Source: Dolomedes plantarius
Lineage: Eukaryota > Arthropoda > Arachnida > Araneae > Dolomedidae
Direction of reading: 5' to 3'
Length of the DNA: 64,000 bases
NCBI GenBank assembly: GCA_907164885.2
Contig: OU015491.1
Coordinates: 113,467,194-113,531,193 of the forward strand
Positions 11,572-24,155 of this stretch are shown here, in pieces. Both the position numbers and the translations under genes were made by a program. Under the pieces are notes generated by a model that was given only the letters and a program-made list of their open reading frames with translations, made no database searches and was not told the DNA's origin. Every line of letters starts with the position of its first letter. The stretch's first letter is position 1.

Positions 11572-12984
11572 CACCCATGGACAATAAAATTAGCGCACCA
11601 AGAAGGAGTCGTCAAAATGAAATGAAATTTTACATACGTAATGACTACTTTGATATAAGTAAATGATAAGAAAATCAAAGAAAAAGGATAATTTATTTCA
11701 GAGAAAAAGGCAAAAGAACGGAGGAGTTAATACTCCGTTGGACCCCCTCTAGCACGAATGCACGGTGCGATACGATCGGGCATTGAGTCATACAAGTTCT
11801 GTATGATGTCTTGAGACATTTCGTTCCATATTTGCTGTAACCTTGCCTCTAGTTCGTTCAAACTCGTGGGATGCCCAACTCGTCGTCCCAAATGATCCCA
11901 GATATGCTCGATTGGAGACAAATCTGGGGATCGGGCAGTCCAAAGAAGGGGAGTAACAGTGCGGAGACAGTCTTGTGACACCCTTGCCGTATGAGGCCGA
12001 ACATTGTCTTGTTGAAAAATGGCTCCTGGGAGCCGTGGATGAGTGACAACACATGTGGTTACAGGATTTCATGAACATACCGCAGGAATGTCATGGTGCC
12101 ACGGAACAATACTAGGGGAGACCGGGTATTGTAGGCAATGGCACCCCATAACATCACACCAGCTGTGGGAGCGATGTGTCGCTGTACAGCAAAAGGCAGG
12201 ATTGAAGCGTTCACCACGGGCTCTCCACACATGAACACGATTGTCATCACTGCCGAGATTGAATCTCGATTCGTCGCTAAAGACGACATGGTTCCATTCC
12301 GCTGCAGTCCAGTTTCCTCGTGCGCGGCAAAACTCCAAACGGAGGCGTCGATGGGTGGGGTTCAAGGGCAGCACACGTAATGGGAGCCGCGATACCAACT
12401 GTCCTTTAGCCAGGCGCCTTCGTATGGTTCGAGAAGACACAGAGGCCCCTAGTGAAGGTGCTACCTGTGCCTGGATGGCGGCCGATGAAGCAGTTGGCTG
12501 TACGCGTGCATTTCTTACGATGTGGCGGTCTTCTCGACGACTGGTGTGTCGAGGGCATCCTGAGCCTGGTCTTCGTGTACATGACATCTCTCGGGTCCAC
12601 TGGTCCCAACACCTCCTCACAACACAATCAGAGCGGCCTAATTGACGAGCTACTCGCCTAGCTGACCACCCAGCTTCCATCATCCCGACGATTCTCTACT
12701 TCTCAAACTGCGAGAACTGCTTATATTGTCTTCGAACACGGCGTAATGGCATGTCTATCTCAGCTCTTCCTTTGTAAATGATTCAGCACACTCAAACAAG
12801 CTTTGGTTACCTATTTTATACTCCACAGAGTACGATGTTCAACGCCCTCTACCGGCTATACGTAATGCGCTATCACGCTGCATTTCTAATCATTTGCATA
12901 TCTCCCTGACATGTACCTTCATTGCAAGTTTCGTTACGATCCCGCAATTATTTCTTGGTGCGCTAATTTTTTTATCCATGAGTG
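11572..12984 (-). mobile_element. Tc1-like element a (1413 bp), complete ends, dead transposase
   Basis: The left end CACCCATGGACAATAAAATT and the right end (reverse complement) CACTCATGGATAAAAAAATT form matching terminal inverted repeats that share ATTAGCGCACCAAGAA further in. TA flanks both sides (11570-11571 and 12985-12986), as expected for Tc1/mariner insertion. The element sits inside a (TA)n tract that continues on its right. One transposase pseudogene on the minus strand fills most of it. Confidence 0.9.
11727..12683 (-). pseudogene. Tc1-like transposase (Tcb1 type), frameshifted
   Basis: It would cut and paste the element at TA sites in the nucleus. The frame opens near 12683 with two helix-turn-helix regions (residues about 1-110, including RRVARQLGRSDCVVRRCW and SSRTIRRRLAKGQ). 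The first catalytic Asp is in VVFSDESRFNL. Near 12185 the frame shifts to QRHIAPTAGVMLWGAIAY; a TAA interrupts after VRYVHEIL-type sequence at about 12059; near 12020 it shifts again into FQQDNVRPHTAR (second Asp) and SPDLSPIEHIWDHLG (Glu), ending GGPTEY at 11727. By count 32 residues lie between the second Asp and the Glu, not the usual 34. Two frameshifts and one stop make it inactive. Confidence 0.9.
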
Positions 12985-12995
12985 TATATATATAT

Positions 12996-13093
<98 letters not shown>
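12985..13093. repeat. (TA)n microsatellite between Tc1 copies a and b
   Basis: About 109 bp of near-pure TA. Its left end is the TA duplication of element a and its right end that of element b. Confidence 0.95.
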
Positions 13094-14648
13094 CACTGCT
13101 CAAAACAATTAGGGGAGCACATGGTTTTAACGAAATTACGCAAATACTTACACCGATAAGTAACATAAAATAAATCATCCATAATTTAAAGCCTAGCAGT
13201 AAACAGAAGAAGAAAACTTCATATGCAAATCAAAGTTCATGACGTCAAAAACCAGAAAAAGAACATAAGGGCGGAAATCGGGATGTTGCAGAAACGTCTG
13301 TTTCAGTGTCTTAACTGTGAAATTCGATTGCTCAGTTATTCTTTTTAAAAATATGTGACTTGAATATGTCTCAACAACGTGATTTACAGGAATCCATGAT
13401 ATGGCGTATTATAGGCAGACTTGAATCCGTGCAAACACAACGTAGTGTCACGGACGCTGTTGGAGTCGCCAGAAGTGTCGTTGCAAGGCTGTGGAATCGA
13501 TTTCAAGAAACAGGGAATGTTAGATGTCGACCAGGGCAAGTTCGGCCACGCGCCACTACAGCTACTGATCACCGGTATATACTGATAACAGTTCGTCGAA
13601 ACAGAACAGACAATGCTTCTCAGCTGCAAAGACAGTTGCTCTTGGCAACAGGATGAATGGTCTCCAGCCAAACAGTACGTAATAGGCTTCATCAGGGATG
13701 TCTGTATGCACGTAGACCAATGGTATGCATTCCGTTGACCTCACGCCACCGTGCGGTCCAAAGAAGATGGGATGCTGAACATCGAGATTGGGAGTAACAT
13801 GATTGGAGACAACTGCTGTTTACAGACGAGTCCCGATTCAGTCTGGAGTGTGACACCCGACGTGTTTTAGTATGGAGGGAAAGGGGCACTCGAAATAACC
13901 CCATATTCGGACGTGAAAGGTCACAATACAGACGAGCTGGTTTTATGCTATGAGGTGGAATCAGCATAGGTGGACGTACAGACCTGCATATCATTCGGAA
14001 TGGTACTTTGACGGCCCGAAGGTATGTAGACGAGATACCGAGACCTCATGTCATACCTTACGCTGCAGCCATTGTTGATTCCTTCGTTTTCCAGCATGAT
14101 AATGCTAGACCGCATACAGCTCGTCTTGTGGAGAACATGCTTGAAGCTGAAACAATACAGCGTATGGAATGGCCAGCGTGCTCTCCTGACATGAATCCAA
14201 TCGAGCATGTTTGGGACATGCTCGGAGGACGCATTGTTGCGAGACCAAAGCCTCCTTTTTTCTCTCCGAGACTTGGAGATTGCACTTCTTGACGAGTGGA
14301 ACAGTATTCCCCAAAGTCTTATCGATAACATTATCGCATCCATGGAAAACAGGTGTGCAGCAGTCTTAGCTGTTCGAGGAGACCACACGCCATATTAAAA
14401 ATCTTGCATCATTTCTAAATAATACTTTTTTGTTATCGTTTACATGTAACCAAATTTTTGCCCTAAATCATCTTTTCGTGTTTTGTCCACATTTTCAAAG
14501 AATTAAAGCTTATTTACAAATTTTTTTACGCCTTTTTTTCTGTATTGCGCATTGATACACGTGTACTATCCATTTTATGCCAATACGTGGCTGTCTCTCA
14601 CGGTTTTCTTAACTTCTTTGCTTGCTCCCCTAATTTTTTTGAGCAGTG
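13094..14648 (+). mobile_element. Tc1-like element b (1555 bp), complete ends, dead transposase
   Basis: The left end CACTGCTCAAAACAATTAGG pairs with the right end, which reads TGCTCCCCTAATTTTTTTGA and then GCAGTG. TA flanks both sides (13092-13093 and 14649-14650). A plus-strand transposase pseudogene occupies 13360-14398, leaving long untranslated flanks that include an ATGCAAAT and a CRE-like TGACGTCA near 13220-13246. Confidence 0.92.
13360..14398 (+). pseudogene. Tc1-like transposase, DD34E, three stops and a frameshift
   Basis: The frame starts at 13360 with an N-terminal helix-turn-helix (residues about 8-60, including AVGVARSVVARLWNRFQETG). The same frame carries the first Asp in LLFTDESRFSL, the second in VFQHDNARPHTA and the Glu in SPDMNPIEHVWDMLGG, with 34 residues between the last two. 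In-frame stops occur at 13654 (TGA, where Arg is expected), 13795 (TAA) and 13951 (TGA, where the family has Trp). A +1 shift in a T run near 14258 moves the C-terminus to the frame ending GDHTPY and TAA at 14396. All three catalytic residues survive, so decay looks random, not targeted. About 345 codons, normal for the family. Confidence 0.92.
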
Positions 14649-14650
14649 TA

Positions 14651-16325
14651 TATCTATATTTATTTATTATAAAACATTCCCATTAGTTCAAAGTTCCCCT
14701 AATTTTTAATGATATACAACATAAACAGCAACAATTATACTGATATTTTCTGGGCAATTTATAGTTCTCTTTTTCAACAAACTGCATGATTTTAACAACA
14801 GAATATCATTGAATAAAACTCATTAAGGGAATCAGAAATACGAGTAATATATGAAATAACCAATGAAAAAAATTACCCAACATTTTAATATATTTCAAAT
14901 ACATGAGAATTATAATTGCCCTGTAAAACATTTAATCTTTTTATTCATGCAAATCAATCTAATATTCAATTAGATTTTTAAAATATTTTATTATCGTTCT
15001 ACAGCAATAACTTTCGATTAGATGTCCAATTCTGGTGGCACTCATAAGCTGATATTGTTCAGCAAATTTGTGAAAAAAAAAATCCTAAATGACGTTTGAG
15101 ATCAATAAAAACGTCTAAGAAACAATTTTCTCCCCGTACCTTAAGGGTAGATTTTACCAAAAAAAATTATAAAGGGCCAAAAAAAAAAATAGAAATAAAA
15201 AAAGGTAAACAATTGTGAATGAAACACCGCCGTTAACCGCTGAAAAAAAAAGGAAGTGGTAATTCCTGAGAGATCCCAAGAACTACAAGTTCCTCAGGTT
15301 AGAGTCGTTACTTATTTAATTTTTCTGTTTTTTAATCTTTTATTTTTGTATTTTTACTTTATATATTTTTTTAAGCTTCAGAGCATTTTAAATAAAACAA
15401 ACATTAATGTGTTGGGACTTTTTTTGTGTCAATACAAAGATCAAATATTTTAGATAATAATCCTTTGTTAAACTTTCGGTATGTGTTATTAGTGTCTTTT
15501 TTTTAATTTATGAGTACTCCAAAAAAGAAAAATCAGAGAGTGGTTTTTTTTATTAACTTTAAACCCCAAATATTTTAAAAATATAATTCATAAACTGAAA
15601 TTCTTATCTAATTACACATTTTGAGCAGTACCATTTTATTCATTGATATTATTTCAATCTGCAAAAGCTTCTCAAAATACCTATCACTGGATAAATTTTT
15701 GTATTGTTTGAACGATTGTCAAATTTAAAACTATCCACGTGTCGTAACACATGTAAATTAAAAAAAAGTAAAAATTTTTTCTGATATTAAATAACTTCAG
15801 TGTCATACAGTTTTTTTTTAAATATCTAATATAAATATCTAATACAAAATTAAAAATAATTGTTATTTTAAAAATAAAGGAAAAGTGAAATGTCTGAAAC
15901 TGCACACTTAAATCGAAGTAAGTATTAGATTTGTCAAAATTTTCATCAGCTATTTCCAAAAATATGTAGGACATACTAAAATTGATCAACAAAAAATAAA
16001 GATTATACCTTTGAACGAAAGAAAATAAATGTTATAATCTTGTTTTAGTAGTAAAAAAGGGGACAAAGGATATATTATTAATTTTGGGCTCATTGATATC
16101 ATTGAATTCTAATTATCATTAATGAATTCTGGCATTAATTTCAAGATAATGGACACATTTCTTTTACAACAATTTTCTTTGAATTGTTTCGAGTAAGTAA
16201 GTATACAAACAAATGATAATTAAATCAAAACTGAGATACCCAGTAATGATATTCTCTGTCAGTTCACAAATGTGTTATATTAAAGCACAAGCAGGAACTA
16301 TTTTAACTTAATCAAATTAAATATT
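14651..16325. other. AT-rich DNA, nothing recognised except one small repeat
   Basis: No supported gene. It contains copy 2 of the dispersed 48-bp repeat and several poly-A and poly-T runs. Open frames at 15256-15453 and 15684-15992 are composed of low-complexity Phe, Leu, Ile and Tyr. Confidence 0.5.
15706..15753 (+). repeat. Dispersed 48-bp repeat, copy 2
   Basis: Matches 11316-11363 in the same orientation across the TGTCAAATTTAAAA...GTGTCGTAACACA core. Confidence 0.6.
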
Positions 16326-16740
16326 GTTCCATCGTTGGATCTGCCAGAGTGCAGAGTGTAATTCGTAAAAGCTCTGTGGTCTCCATATGCCGTAAGGTTC
16401 GCCATTAGAGGAAGAAGGCGCTTCTAAACCGTGCATAATTTTCCTGATTGCAATAAAAGAAGACCGGATGTGAAGTGAAAAGAAAGTTTTACATTGCTGT
16501 TCGCTGAGTTCGTTCGCTGGTTCGTTCGTTCCAACGTTTAGCAGTTCACGGCCGCTTCATGATGCGGAAGCTTTTAATTTTGTAGTATGTGTTCATTTTA
16601 GTTGTTATGATTAAACATTTGTTTAAGTTTTAATCTTGAATTGTTCTTTTAAAGTTTACTATTATCATTTTGAAAATTTGAACTAAGCTCTCCCACTGTG
16701 AACCTTGGCAAGGCATGAAGCATTGGCACACCACAAATAT
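16326..16740 (+). mobile_element. Possible solo LTR or LTR remnant
   Basis: A GC-richer island in AT-rich DNA begins TGTTCCATCGTTGGATCTGC, has AATAAAA near 16451, a TTCG-repeat stretch near 16505-16530, and fades out near CACACCACA at about 16730. The start resembles BEL/Pao LTRs, but there is no polypurine tract, primer site or second copy in the window. Boundaries are uncertain. Confidence 0.3.
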
Positions 16741-17368
16741 GTTAATTTATTTTCGTAAAAACTTCGAAATGGTAAAACAACTTTAGAATATTTTTTCATC
16801 TTATATTAAATAAACGATATATGAATCTTAAAAAACCTTCATAAATTTCCTATAATCAACTATTATTTTTCCCAATTTGCTGTTTTACTTTGTTTGTATA
16901 TTGTATATATCTGTATGTATCTATGTGTGCGTCACTCAGAAATTTCAGTTGCCAATTACAGATTTTAATACGTCTATCCTCATCACTAATATTAAATTAT
17001 CTAATTTCATTAACATATGTTCTCTGCGAAATGCACTGAAAGCACGATCCAAGGATTCCTCATTGTATTAGTTTCCCTTCATATTAATGTTTATAAAACA
17101 GAATTTGATACGGATAGACATTTAAAATGTTATTTGGAATAAAGACGAGTAGAACCAAGATGTTACTAGGAAACCTCTAAACGTTTTTTTTTTTTTGTTC
17201 AGATATGACCTACCACTACCACTAAATTTCGCATACCTCCTTCAAAGGGTTATCAAAATAATCGATACAACTCCTAAAAAGGGCGAGCCGTTGCATATAA
17301 TATGTGAAAGTTAGATTATCAGCTATCCCGCTGGAGTACGACAATCACCATAGAATTAGCTGTAGTAA
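16741..17368. other. Nothing recognised
   Basis: AT-rich DNA. It may include the left flank of the Tc1 remnant that follows, but I found no terminal repeat. Confidence 0.5.
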
Positions 17369-18400
17369 AATCAATGCGTAAAATGTCAGATCTGGGGGGT
17401 CTTTCAGAAAGGTATGATAAATGGTTCGTGGTTTGCGATCGCTTCTGAAACTAAAGCGTCAGGAATTGTCAGTGTATCACGAAGCACGGGGTGAGATATT
17501 ATAACAAGGCATAGAAATCAACAAGTGTTGCCTCTAAATGCAAAAAGTGTGGACATCACTCGATATCAGGGAATGAAATGTAGTATTTGTTTAAGTACTG
17601 CTCGACAGAAATTTTAAAATTATCACACGAGAAATAGCAGAGGTTAATACGAGTCATAATGATCATGTTTCAATATCTGAATAAAACTAGTCTTTATGGT
17701 TGTAGTTTTATTCGGTTATTATGTTACAATTCAGTAGATACGCATCACTCCCCCCAATGGAAGAAAATATTCCACATATTGCCACGAACATATAAACTGG
17801 AGTTCATATTCACAACGTATCATGTAGTCATAAGAATCAAGCTTCACAATGTGTCCTAACACCAGTTGAGTGTATATTTGGCGAACACGCTCGAAATATA
17901 ACGTCCTGGCCACTTGGTGCCCACGGTCAAATATAGCGGGAGACTTCCGATACTGTGCCAGGTACTACCACTTTGCATTCTCTTGGACCTTTAGCTAATC
18001 TTCAGCGTCTTGTAAAATTGGAAACGTACAAGACTATTCTGGTAGATCACATGCATACCTGTCATGCATACGTTATTTCGTAGTTACTGTCCGTGTTTCC
18101 AAGATAATAACTCAACCGTACTTCACACGACATGTGTGCACAAGTGGCTTAAATAGCAAGGGGATGACGTAAAGCATCTCTCCAAATCACCTCAATTTAC
18201 CGTCATAGAATATTTGTATGGACATTTGGAGAGAAATCCTCAAACATACTTTACTGTCTAATCCCACCGGAAGAGATAGAACATATGTTTCAGGAACAAT
18301 GATACCAAATCCCAAATTATTATACAGCGAAATTGTATCACGCTATCTCACGAAGAAATCATGTCGTTTTTCAAGCCAAAGGTGGACCTTCAGTTTATTA
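17369..18400 (+). pseudogene. Ancient Tc1-like transposase carcass
   Basis: Pieces of a Tc1 transposase appear in order in shifting frames. N-terminal MRKMSDL is followed by SETKASGIVSVSRSTG, which matches the helix-turn-helix SETA...GVSRSTVS pattern. VKYSGRL (about 17925) resembles the segment before the second catalytic Asp. Near 18090 FQDNN retains that Asp, followed by VHKWLK and SPQFTVIEYLYGHLER, where the Glu is kept. The C-terminus LYHAISRRNHVVFQAKGGPS then VY and TAA at 18398 matches the usual ending of the family. At least ten stops or shifts, and no inverted ends found, so much older than elements a-c. Confidence 0.72.
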
Positions 18401-18865
18401 ATAAAATGTCCAAGGCAAACGGTTAGTTTATCCACTATTTAGAAAACCACGATATATAAATTTAAACACTTTCCCCTTGAAGTTAATGTGATGTACATGA
18501 AAGAAAAATCTTCCGTTTCATACGATTTTCAATTATGGAACCAGTTTCGAATGGTGCACTGAACATTGGCGAAGAAATTCTCATGTGTATCCGAATGTGT
18601 ATACAGACATGTGGCGAAAAACATGTGGCTATTATTTGTAGGGTCAGCAGATTTAGGGGCTCGCGATGTTAACCCCCTCCCTAATTCGGGCATATACACG
18701 TGTAGAAATGCAAAGGAATGCGATTTAAAGGCATGGTTCTAATGGGAAGCTCTATGGCTAATGGTTTTAAAGAGATAAATTAATATTGCTGGGGATTAGA
18801 TTTACTAAAGGGAATTTAAATGATAAAATGGAGGGCATGATATTTAAGATATTATTTACTTACTT
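18401..18865. other. Nothing recognised
   Basis: Flank of the Tc1 carcass; no motif or repeat supported. Confidence 0.45.
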
Positions 18866-18998
<133 letters not shown>

Positions 18999-19830
18999 TG
19001 TCTACGTGTGTGTATGCATTCGTGAATCAGCCTTAATTGGTTCAAGCCTGAAAAGTTTTTCAATCACGTTTTTCTATTAAATTTTTTTTAAATATCTAAT
19101 TTTTTCCTAATTTTTTCGTTATTTCTTTTCTATGTGCATAAAATGAATAGATAGAAAAGGGTGAGATTAACCATCGGAGGCTGGCCCGTCGCAGCCTTCT
19201 TAAGAAATATGCATACAAGCATCTAATCTTAATAACACTGAAAATTTGAAAAAAAACATATATACGTGAGAGTTTTATGCAACGAGCACCAAGTTAAACT
19301 GTGTTTATGACTATTTAACGTATTTTCGTTTCATTAGGCTCTCGAGAAGAAATATATGACGGAGACCGCCCCCAAAACATACCACCCAACGGACATATTC
19401 TATCCAAGCCTCACATATTAGCTACTTTTGCTATAACTGCTCTGGAAGGTTCAATTTTTTAAAAAAAGATTGAATTTTTTGCCAAATTGTAGTGTAAATG
19501 TACGCATTCACTAGTATACATTAAAGTTAAAAAAAATAAAATATGAGACATAAAAGCTTTTTGTTGTAAAATGAATCCCCATCACCACAAAATAAAAAAG
19601 AAATTCAATCTAATAAACTGACATTCTATTTTTTTTAATACATGCCGACATTAATGGTTTTCTCATATTCTACTGTACAACTTCCATCTACTTCATAAAA
19701 CTCCAGAACAAAATCAAATTCCTTAAGATAAAAGCTGATTCTTTATTGCATCATGCATCTCGCAGAAAAGGGAGAAAAACACCAAAAGGGCTACGCCAAA
19801 AAAACAACTAAAAAAAAACTATTATCCGAG
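18999..19830. other. Nothing recognised
   Basis: AT-rich, poly-A-rich DNA without coding or repeat signal. Confidence 0.5.
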
Positions 19831-20600
19831 AAACTTAAATCGCGAATTCCACTTCTCACAATGTGTGTACTCGACATTTAAGCATTTACCCAAATCTGGC
19901 AACACTCCAAGTGACTCCGAAACCGACCAATAAATAGCCAGCGCCGGATCCTGCTGCCTGCATCGCCACGCAACCTGACGGCCGCAGAATTTCTAATTAA
20001 AATGGTGGAAGTTTTCGGGGGCGCTATTGGATGACCTTACAGCAGACTTGGATAATGCCTGGGGCTTATAAGTAATTACTGTCTACCTGTACCAGCTTTT
20101 AATGAAAGTTAGTTATGCAAATGCCCTAGCTGAATTAATTTGCGATAAGAAAGCCTGGAATTTCTTTCAATTTTGCTTAAGCGCCCAAACCTCCAGCAAA
20201 TTTTTGCACCGCGCAAAATTGCTAATGAGTTTTCCCCGGAAACAAATGCTAGGGGTCTCCCCCCCTTCCAGTTTCGCGTTTTTCTCTTTTCGAAAGGGAC
20301 CCGAAAGATTTCCGGGATTGCAATCGTATTGTGACATGAAAGCTTTCTGGACGCAATTAATGTGCGTTTAGAGGATTCTTGCATCGGCATACTTTCCTTA
20401 ATATGTTTGAATAGGGTCTCACCTGAGAACAGGGGAATCTGTTCTAATAATTCGAATCATCCGCGCATAAATGCCTCTCCGGAGGGAAGTATGCGAGATG
20501 TGAAATGAAGAACGCTATCACTGAGCGCATGCAAACATATTGGGCTTGGACGAAGATAAACTATACGTCGCGCATCACATTTAATGACTGAGGCACATAG
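19831..20600. promoter_or_regulatory. GC-richer block with clustered TAAT sites, candidate enhancer or conserved non-coding element
   Basis: This block stands out by balanced base composition and lack of repeats. It holds many homeodomain-type cores (TCTAATTAAA, GTAATTAC, GAATTAATTTG, GCAATTAATG, GCTAATGA) and octamer-like ATGCAAAT within about 400 bp. An 89-codon plus frame (20102-20371) and a 93-codon minus frame overlap, but neither has a recognised domain. TAAT motifs are common in AT-rich DNA, so the functional label is speculative; conservation is the test. Confidence 0.25.
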
Positions 20601-20985
20601 AAGATTCCTTTTGTATACAAGAGATGAAAGGGCGAATGAGTTAACATTTAGGTATAAATTTTAACTTTCATAGTTTTAAATTACATTAACTATATTTTTC
20701 CTTCTCGGCTGTATCTCTTTTTGATATACATTGATATAGATTTATAAATTTTAATACAGTTTTACCTCAATGATTCAACCACATTTGTATGAGTAGAATC
20801 GAACCCCCCCCCCTCTAAGTTCGTAGAGTTTAGTATAAAAATATAAAAAACTGATACCAATGTGAATTTTCATTATTCATCCCCTTTAGAAACGGAACCA
20901 TCTATACATTGTAAAAATTTAATGATTTTTTGAGGATATTACGAAAGTGAAAATGTAACTATATAAATGTATATTTATCCATGTA
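20601..20985. other. Nothing recognised
   Basis: AT-rich DNA with a C run near 20806-20813. Confidence 0.45.
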
Positions 20986-21150
20986 AGTCTAGGGCCTTGG
21001 CATTCGGTTCATATCCTGTAGGTTCAAGTCCCATTGTTAGCATGGATGTTTTAAGCCGTTCCGAATCAGCTTTAAACAGTAGGTCCTGGTCTAATTAGCC
21101 CTTGTGTAGCAAAATGTTGACCGTAGAGCTCCAAACCAAACCAAACCATG
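20986..21150 (+). mobile_element. tRNA-derived SINE, family B, copy 1
   Basis: A box B-like GTAGGTTCAAGTCCC lies 5' of a body reading GCTTTAAACAGTAGGTCC, TAATTAGCCCTTGTGTAGC and GACCGTAGAGCTC, ending in CCAAACCAAACCAAACC. The body recurs at 36121-36230, 50860-50935 and 51210-51300, so it is an interspersed family. The (CCAAA)n end may be its 3' tail. Confidence 0.55.
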
Positions 21151-22270
21151 CATGTATGTGTGTAAACTAAAAAGGCAATGTAATAAAAAAGTAAGAAAAA
21201 TGGTTTTAAAATACAAAACCGGGATACGCATAACAGGTAAAGTCGCTACCCAAAAGAACTGAACTCTGAAACAGGTAGATTTAAGGAACATTTTATAATT
21301 ACAGTGTATATCATTCGTTGAACCAACATTAAACTTCTCATTAAAAAAGTTTCTGATTACGTCATTGTTTGACAAGTATGCAAAAATTTAAAATAAAATG
21401 TGCGCATGCATATTATGAGCTTCAACAATACGTGTGAATACGTCTGGAACGTTAGGTTTGAATGCGGAATTTTAACATACGATTACGTTGAACCATAACG
21501 GTCCTCCGAAAAGCAAAATTTCAGACGCTAAAACCGTCCGTCTGTACCTTGCGAGTTATAATTTTGGCAGTGAGCCAAACCCAGTCTCTATCGCTTAAAC
21601 AGGCAAGAAACAGTTAAACAAAAAAGTACCAAAATACGTCAAAATTTTGACATACATATATGTATATATATACATTTGTACATATATATAGATACATATA
21701 TGCATAACACATACATACATATAAACATGTACAAAAGAGGCAAGCAACGATAACTAATCCTACGTTAATAACCCTCGGTAGTTTCGTTAGAAAAGACTGA
21801 CTGATTTTTTTTTTTTGATAATAATTGCTCCATTAAACCGAAATATCGGGTAAATTCTATTTATGCCACTGGAATAACAAAATAAATAAATAAATGACTT
21901 ATACTCAATATTTACTATAACGTTAAATTAACCCGCATCCTATGTTCATCTAGAACTTCTTATAACGTTCTTCCCTAATTACGATCATGACAGTTTTATT
22001 TCAGCATGTGATAATCATAGTACAGTTTTTCTGAGCATTTAAAGCATTATATTTGTAAACAGGGAGACATTGCAACTCATTTTGTACGACATAAAGGAAA
22101 TATCCTTTCCCAAATGTCTTTAAGGTCGTGCATATTTATTTATTTTTAGTGGTGGCACCGGGGGTTCATAAATGTTACGGGTCATAAGCCAAAAGAATAG
22201 GTAATGCAGAAGAATCAAATCAAGAATAATCTATGACGGTACAAGGTATACAAAACAATTAAATAAACAC
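21151..22270. other. Nothing recognised
   Basis: AT-rich DNA with short TA/CATA runs near 21656-21725 and an (AAAT)n run near 21877-21894. The 94-codon minus frame at 21091-21375 overlaps the SINE and has no motif. Confidence 0.5.
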
Positions 22271-22275
22271 AGCGT

Positions 22276-22360
22276 AAAGGATTTCCCTGTCTCGTAGAGA
22301 AGTGGTTTTTAAAAATTGCCCTATAAAGACACTAGTTTCTAAATATACACACATATGTGC

Positions 22361-22433
<73 letters not shown>

Positions 22434-22585
22434 ATAGATTAGAATAATCTATTAAGGTAGAATGCATACAAAATATGTAAACAAACATACCTTAAAGGAT
22501 TTCCCTGTATCGTAAAGAAGTGTTCTTTAAAAATTGACCTAGAAAGTCACTAGTTTCTAAATATACACACATACATATGTGTGCA
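22276..22585. repeat. Two-copy tandem repeat with 218-bp offset, each ending in a microsatellite
   Basis: AAAGGATTTCCCTGT begins copies at 22276 and 22494; both continue to ACTAGTTTCTAAATATACAC and then a TA tract. The duplicated unit therefore includes the seed of the (TA)n array, which has since diverged in length. Confidence 0.85.
22361..22432. repeat. (TA)n then (GT)n microsatellite
   Basis: About 62 bp of TA followed by GTGTGTGTG. Confidence 0.93.
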
Positions 22586-22592
22586 TATAGAA

Positions 22593-22627
<35 letters not shown>

Positions 22628-22695
22628 AAGATATATATATATATATATGTATGTATATATATGTATATATATTGTATATACATATATATACATAG
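22584..22695. repeat. Imperfect TA/TATG microsatellite
   Basis: TA runs interrupted by ACAT, AAAGAT and GTATG units; the second-copy equivalent of 22361-22432. Confidence 0.85.
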
Positions 22696-24089
22696 ATCTC
22701 ATCAATATAATTGAAATATATGCTTCAATCAAATTGATAAAGACTTTTCAGCGATATTTCACATAAAGAGAAAAAATGAAGAGAAAATAGTTTAAGTTAT
22801 CAATGAGAGAACTGAAACTTTCATTTCACCTTGAGACTGAACAGAAATAACGCAGACTATAAGTTAAGAAATTTTCTTCTATGAATAGAGCTAATTTCCT
22901 TGAGCAAGGAAGATAAGAAGCACATTTCTTGCATTTAAATGGAACCAATTTCAGTTCTTTGGAAAGTTTTCCCAAATAGCTACCATGAAAAAATAATAGT
23001 TGGAAAGATCTATCACTAAGATTCTAAAGATAATTTTACTTTATATTTCAACATACGTCAACTCTACAGCCATTTCTAGAAGAAGAAAAAAGAATATTTA
23101 CCATAAATAGAAGTGATTTATTACGTACGTATTTAGAATGACAAGCACTAATTATATGCCTTTAAAATATAGTGCGGTAAAATTATTTGGTCATGAATTG
23201 ATACAAATGCAGGTAATTGAGGATTAAATATTGTTCAGTGAGCGATTCCTTGTAATATGTATTCATCGAGTATGTCTGATAGTTAAGGTATTTGCAGAAA
23301 AGAGATACATGTATTCAAAACATTCCAGTAATCTAATATTCCTTCCATGGAGATAGTTACAAAGAAGGTTCTCTTTCAACGCAAGACAGCTCAGTCATTA
23401 TTAAGGGAGCATAATCTTAGATAAACTCTAACATTCGTTGAGTAAATGTAACGTGGAATTAATGAATAAAGCTGTTACTTCTTAAATTTAAATAGTATGC
23501 ATTTATTTTGTAACTACGCTTCACGCACATTCATTAAGATACAAAATTTCAAGTTAACAGCTTGGTTTTCTTTCTTTAATTCGTATAACATTTGCAATGC
23601 AACCACATCCATGCCTTTGACAGCTCTCACGTTTTCAACTTCCAATTTTATTGTAATGAAGATTTTGTCTTTTTTTTTAATCTAAGATAATCTCCAAGGT
23701 GTTTTGTTTTCGCAAAGCATAAGTAACCATTATTTAGATCAGTGAGGTTTATTAATTTATGTAGCATAACACAGTTCTTCTATTGAACCCATCCATGATG
23801 ACAAAAAAAACCCAGAAAATAGCCCTAGGTCACAAACTTTGAGTATAAATATACTATTGTTTACTTTACACCTGATACCAGTCAATGCTTGAGCTGGTGA
23901 AATTTAAAAGAGATGCTTATCCATATTCATGTTACTTGTACTATCTTTAAGGTATAATGCATTAATATATTTTACTTCGTCTTCCGTATTTCGTCAAAAG
24001 TCCAATCTACTATGCAAATAAACATGATATTTATATTGCATTACACATTCATATACATACGTACCTATAAATCCAGAAACACATAAATA

Positions 24090-24155
<66 letters not shown>

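Noticed and set aside
12241..12661. Plus-strand frames of 69-134 codons inside Tc1 element a
   Set aside because: They are shadows of the minus-strand transposase, which carries the DDE motifs.
20102..20390. Frames of 89 and 93 codons on opposite strands
   Set aside because: Overlapping shadows in a block of balanced composition, with no recognised domain.
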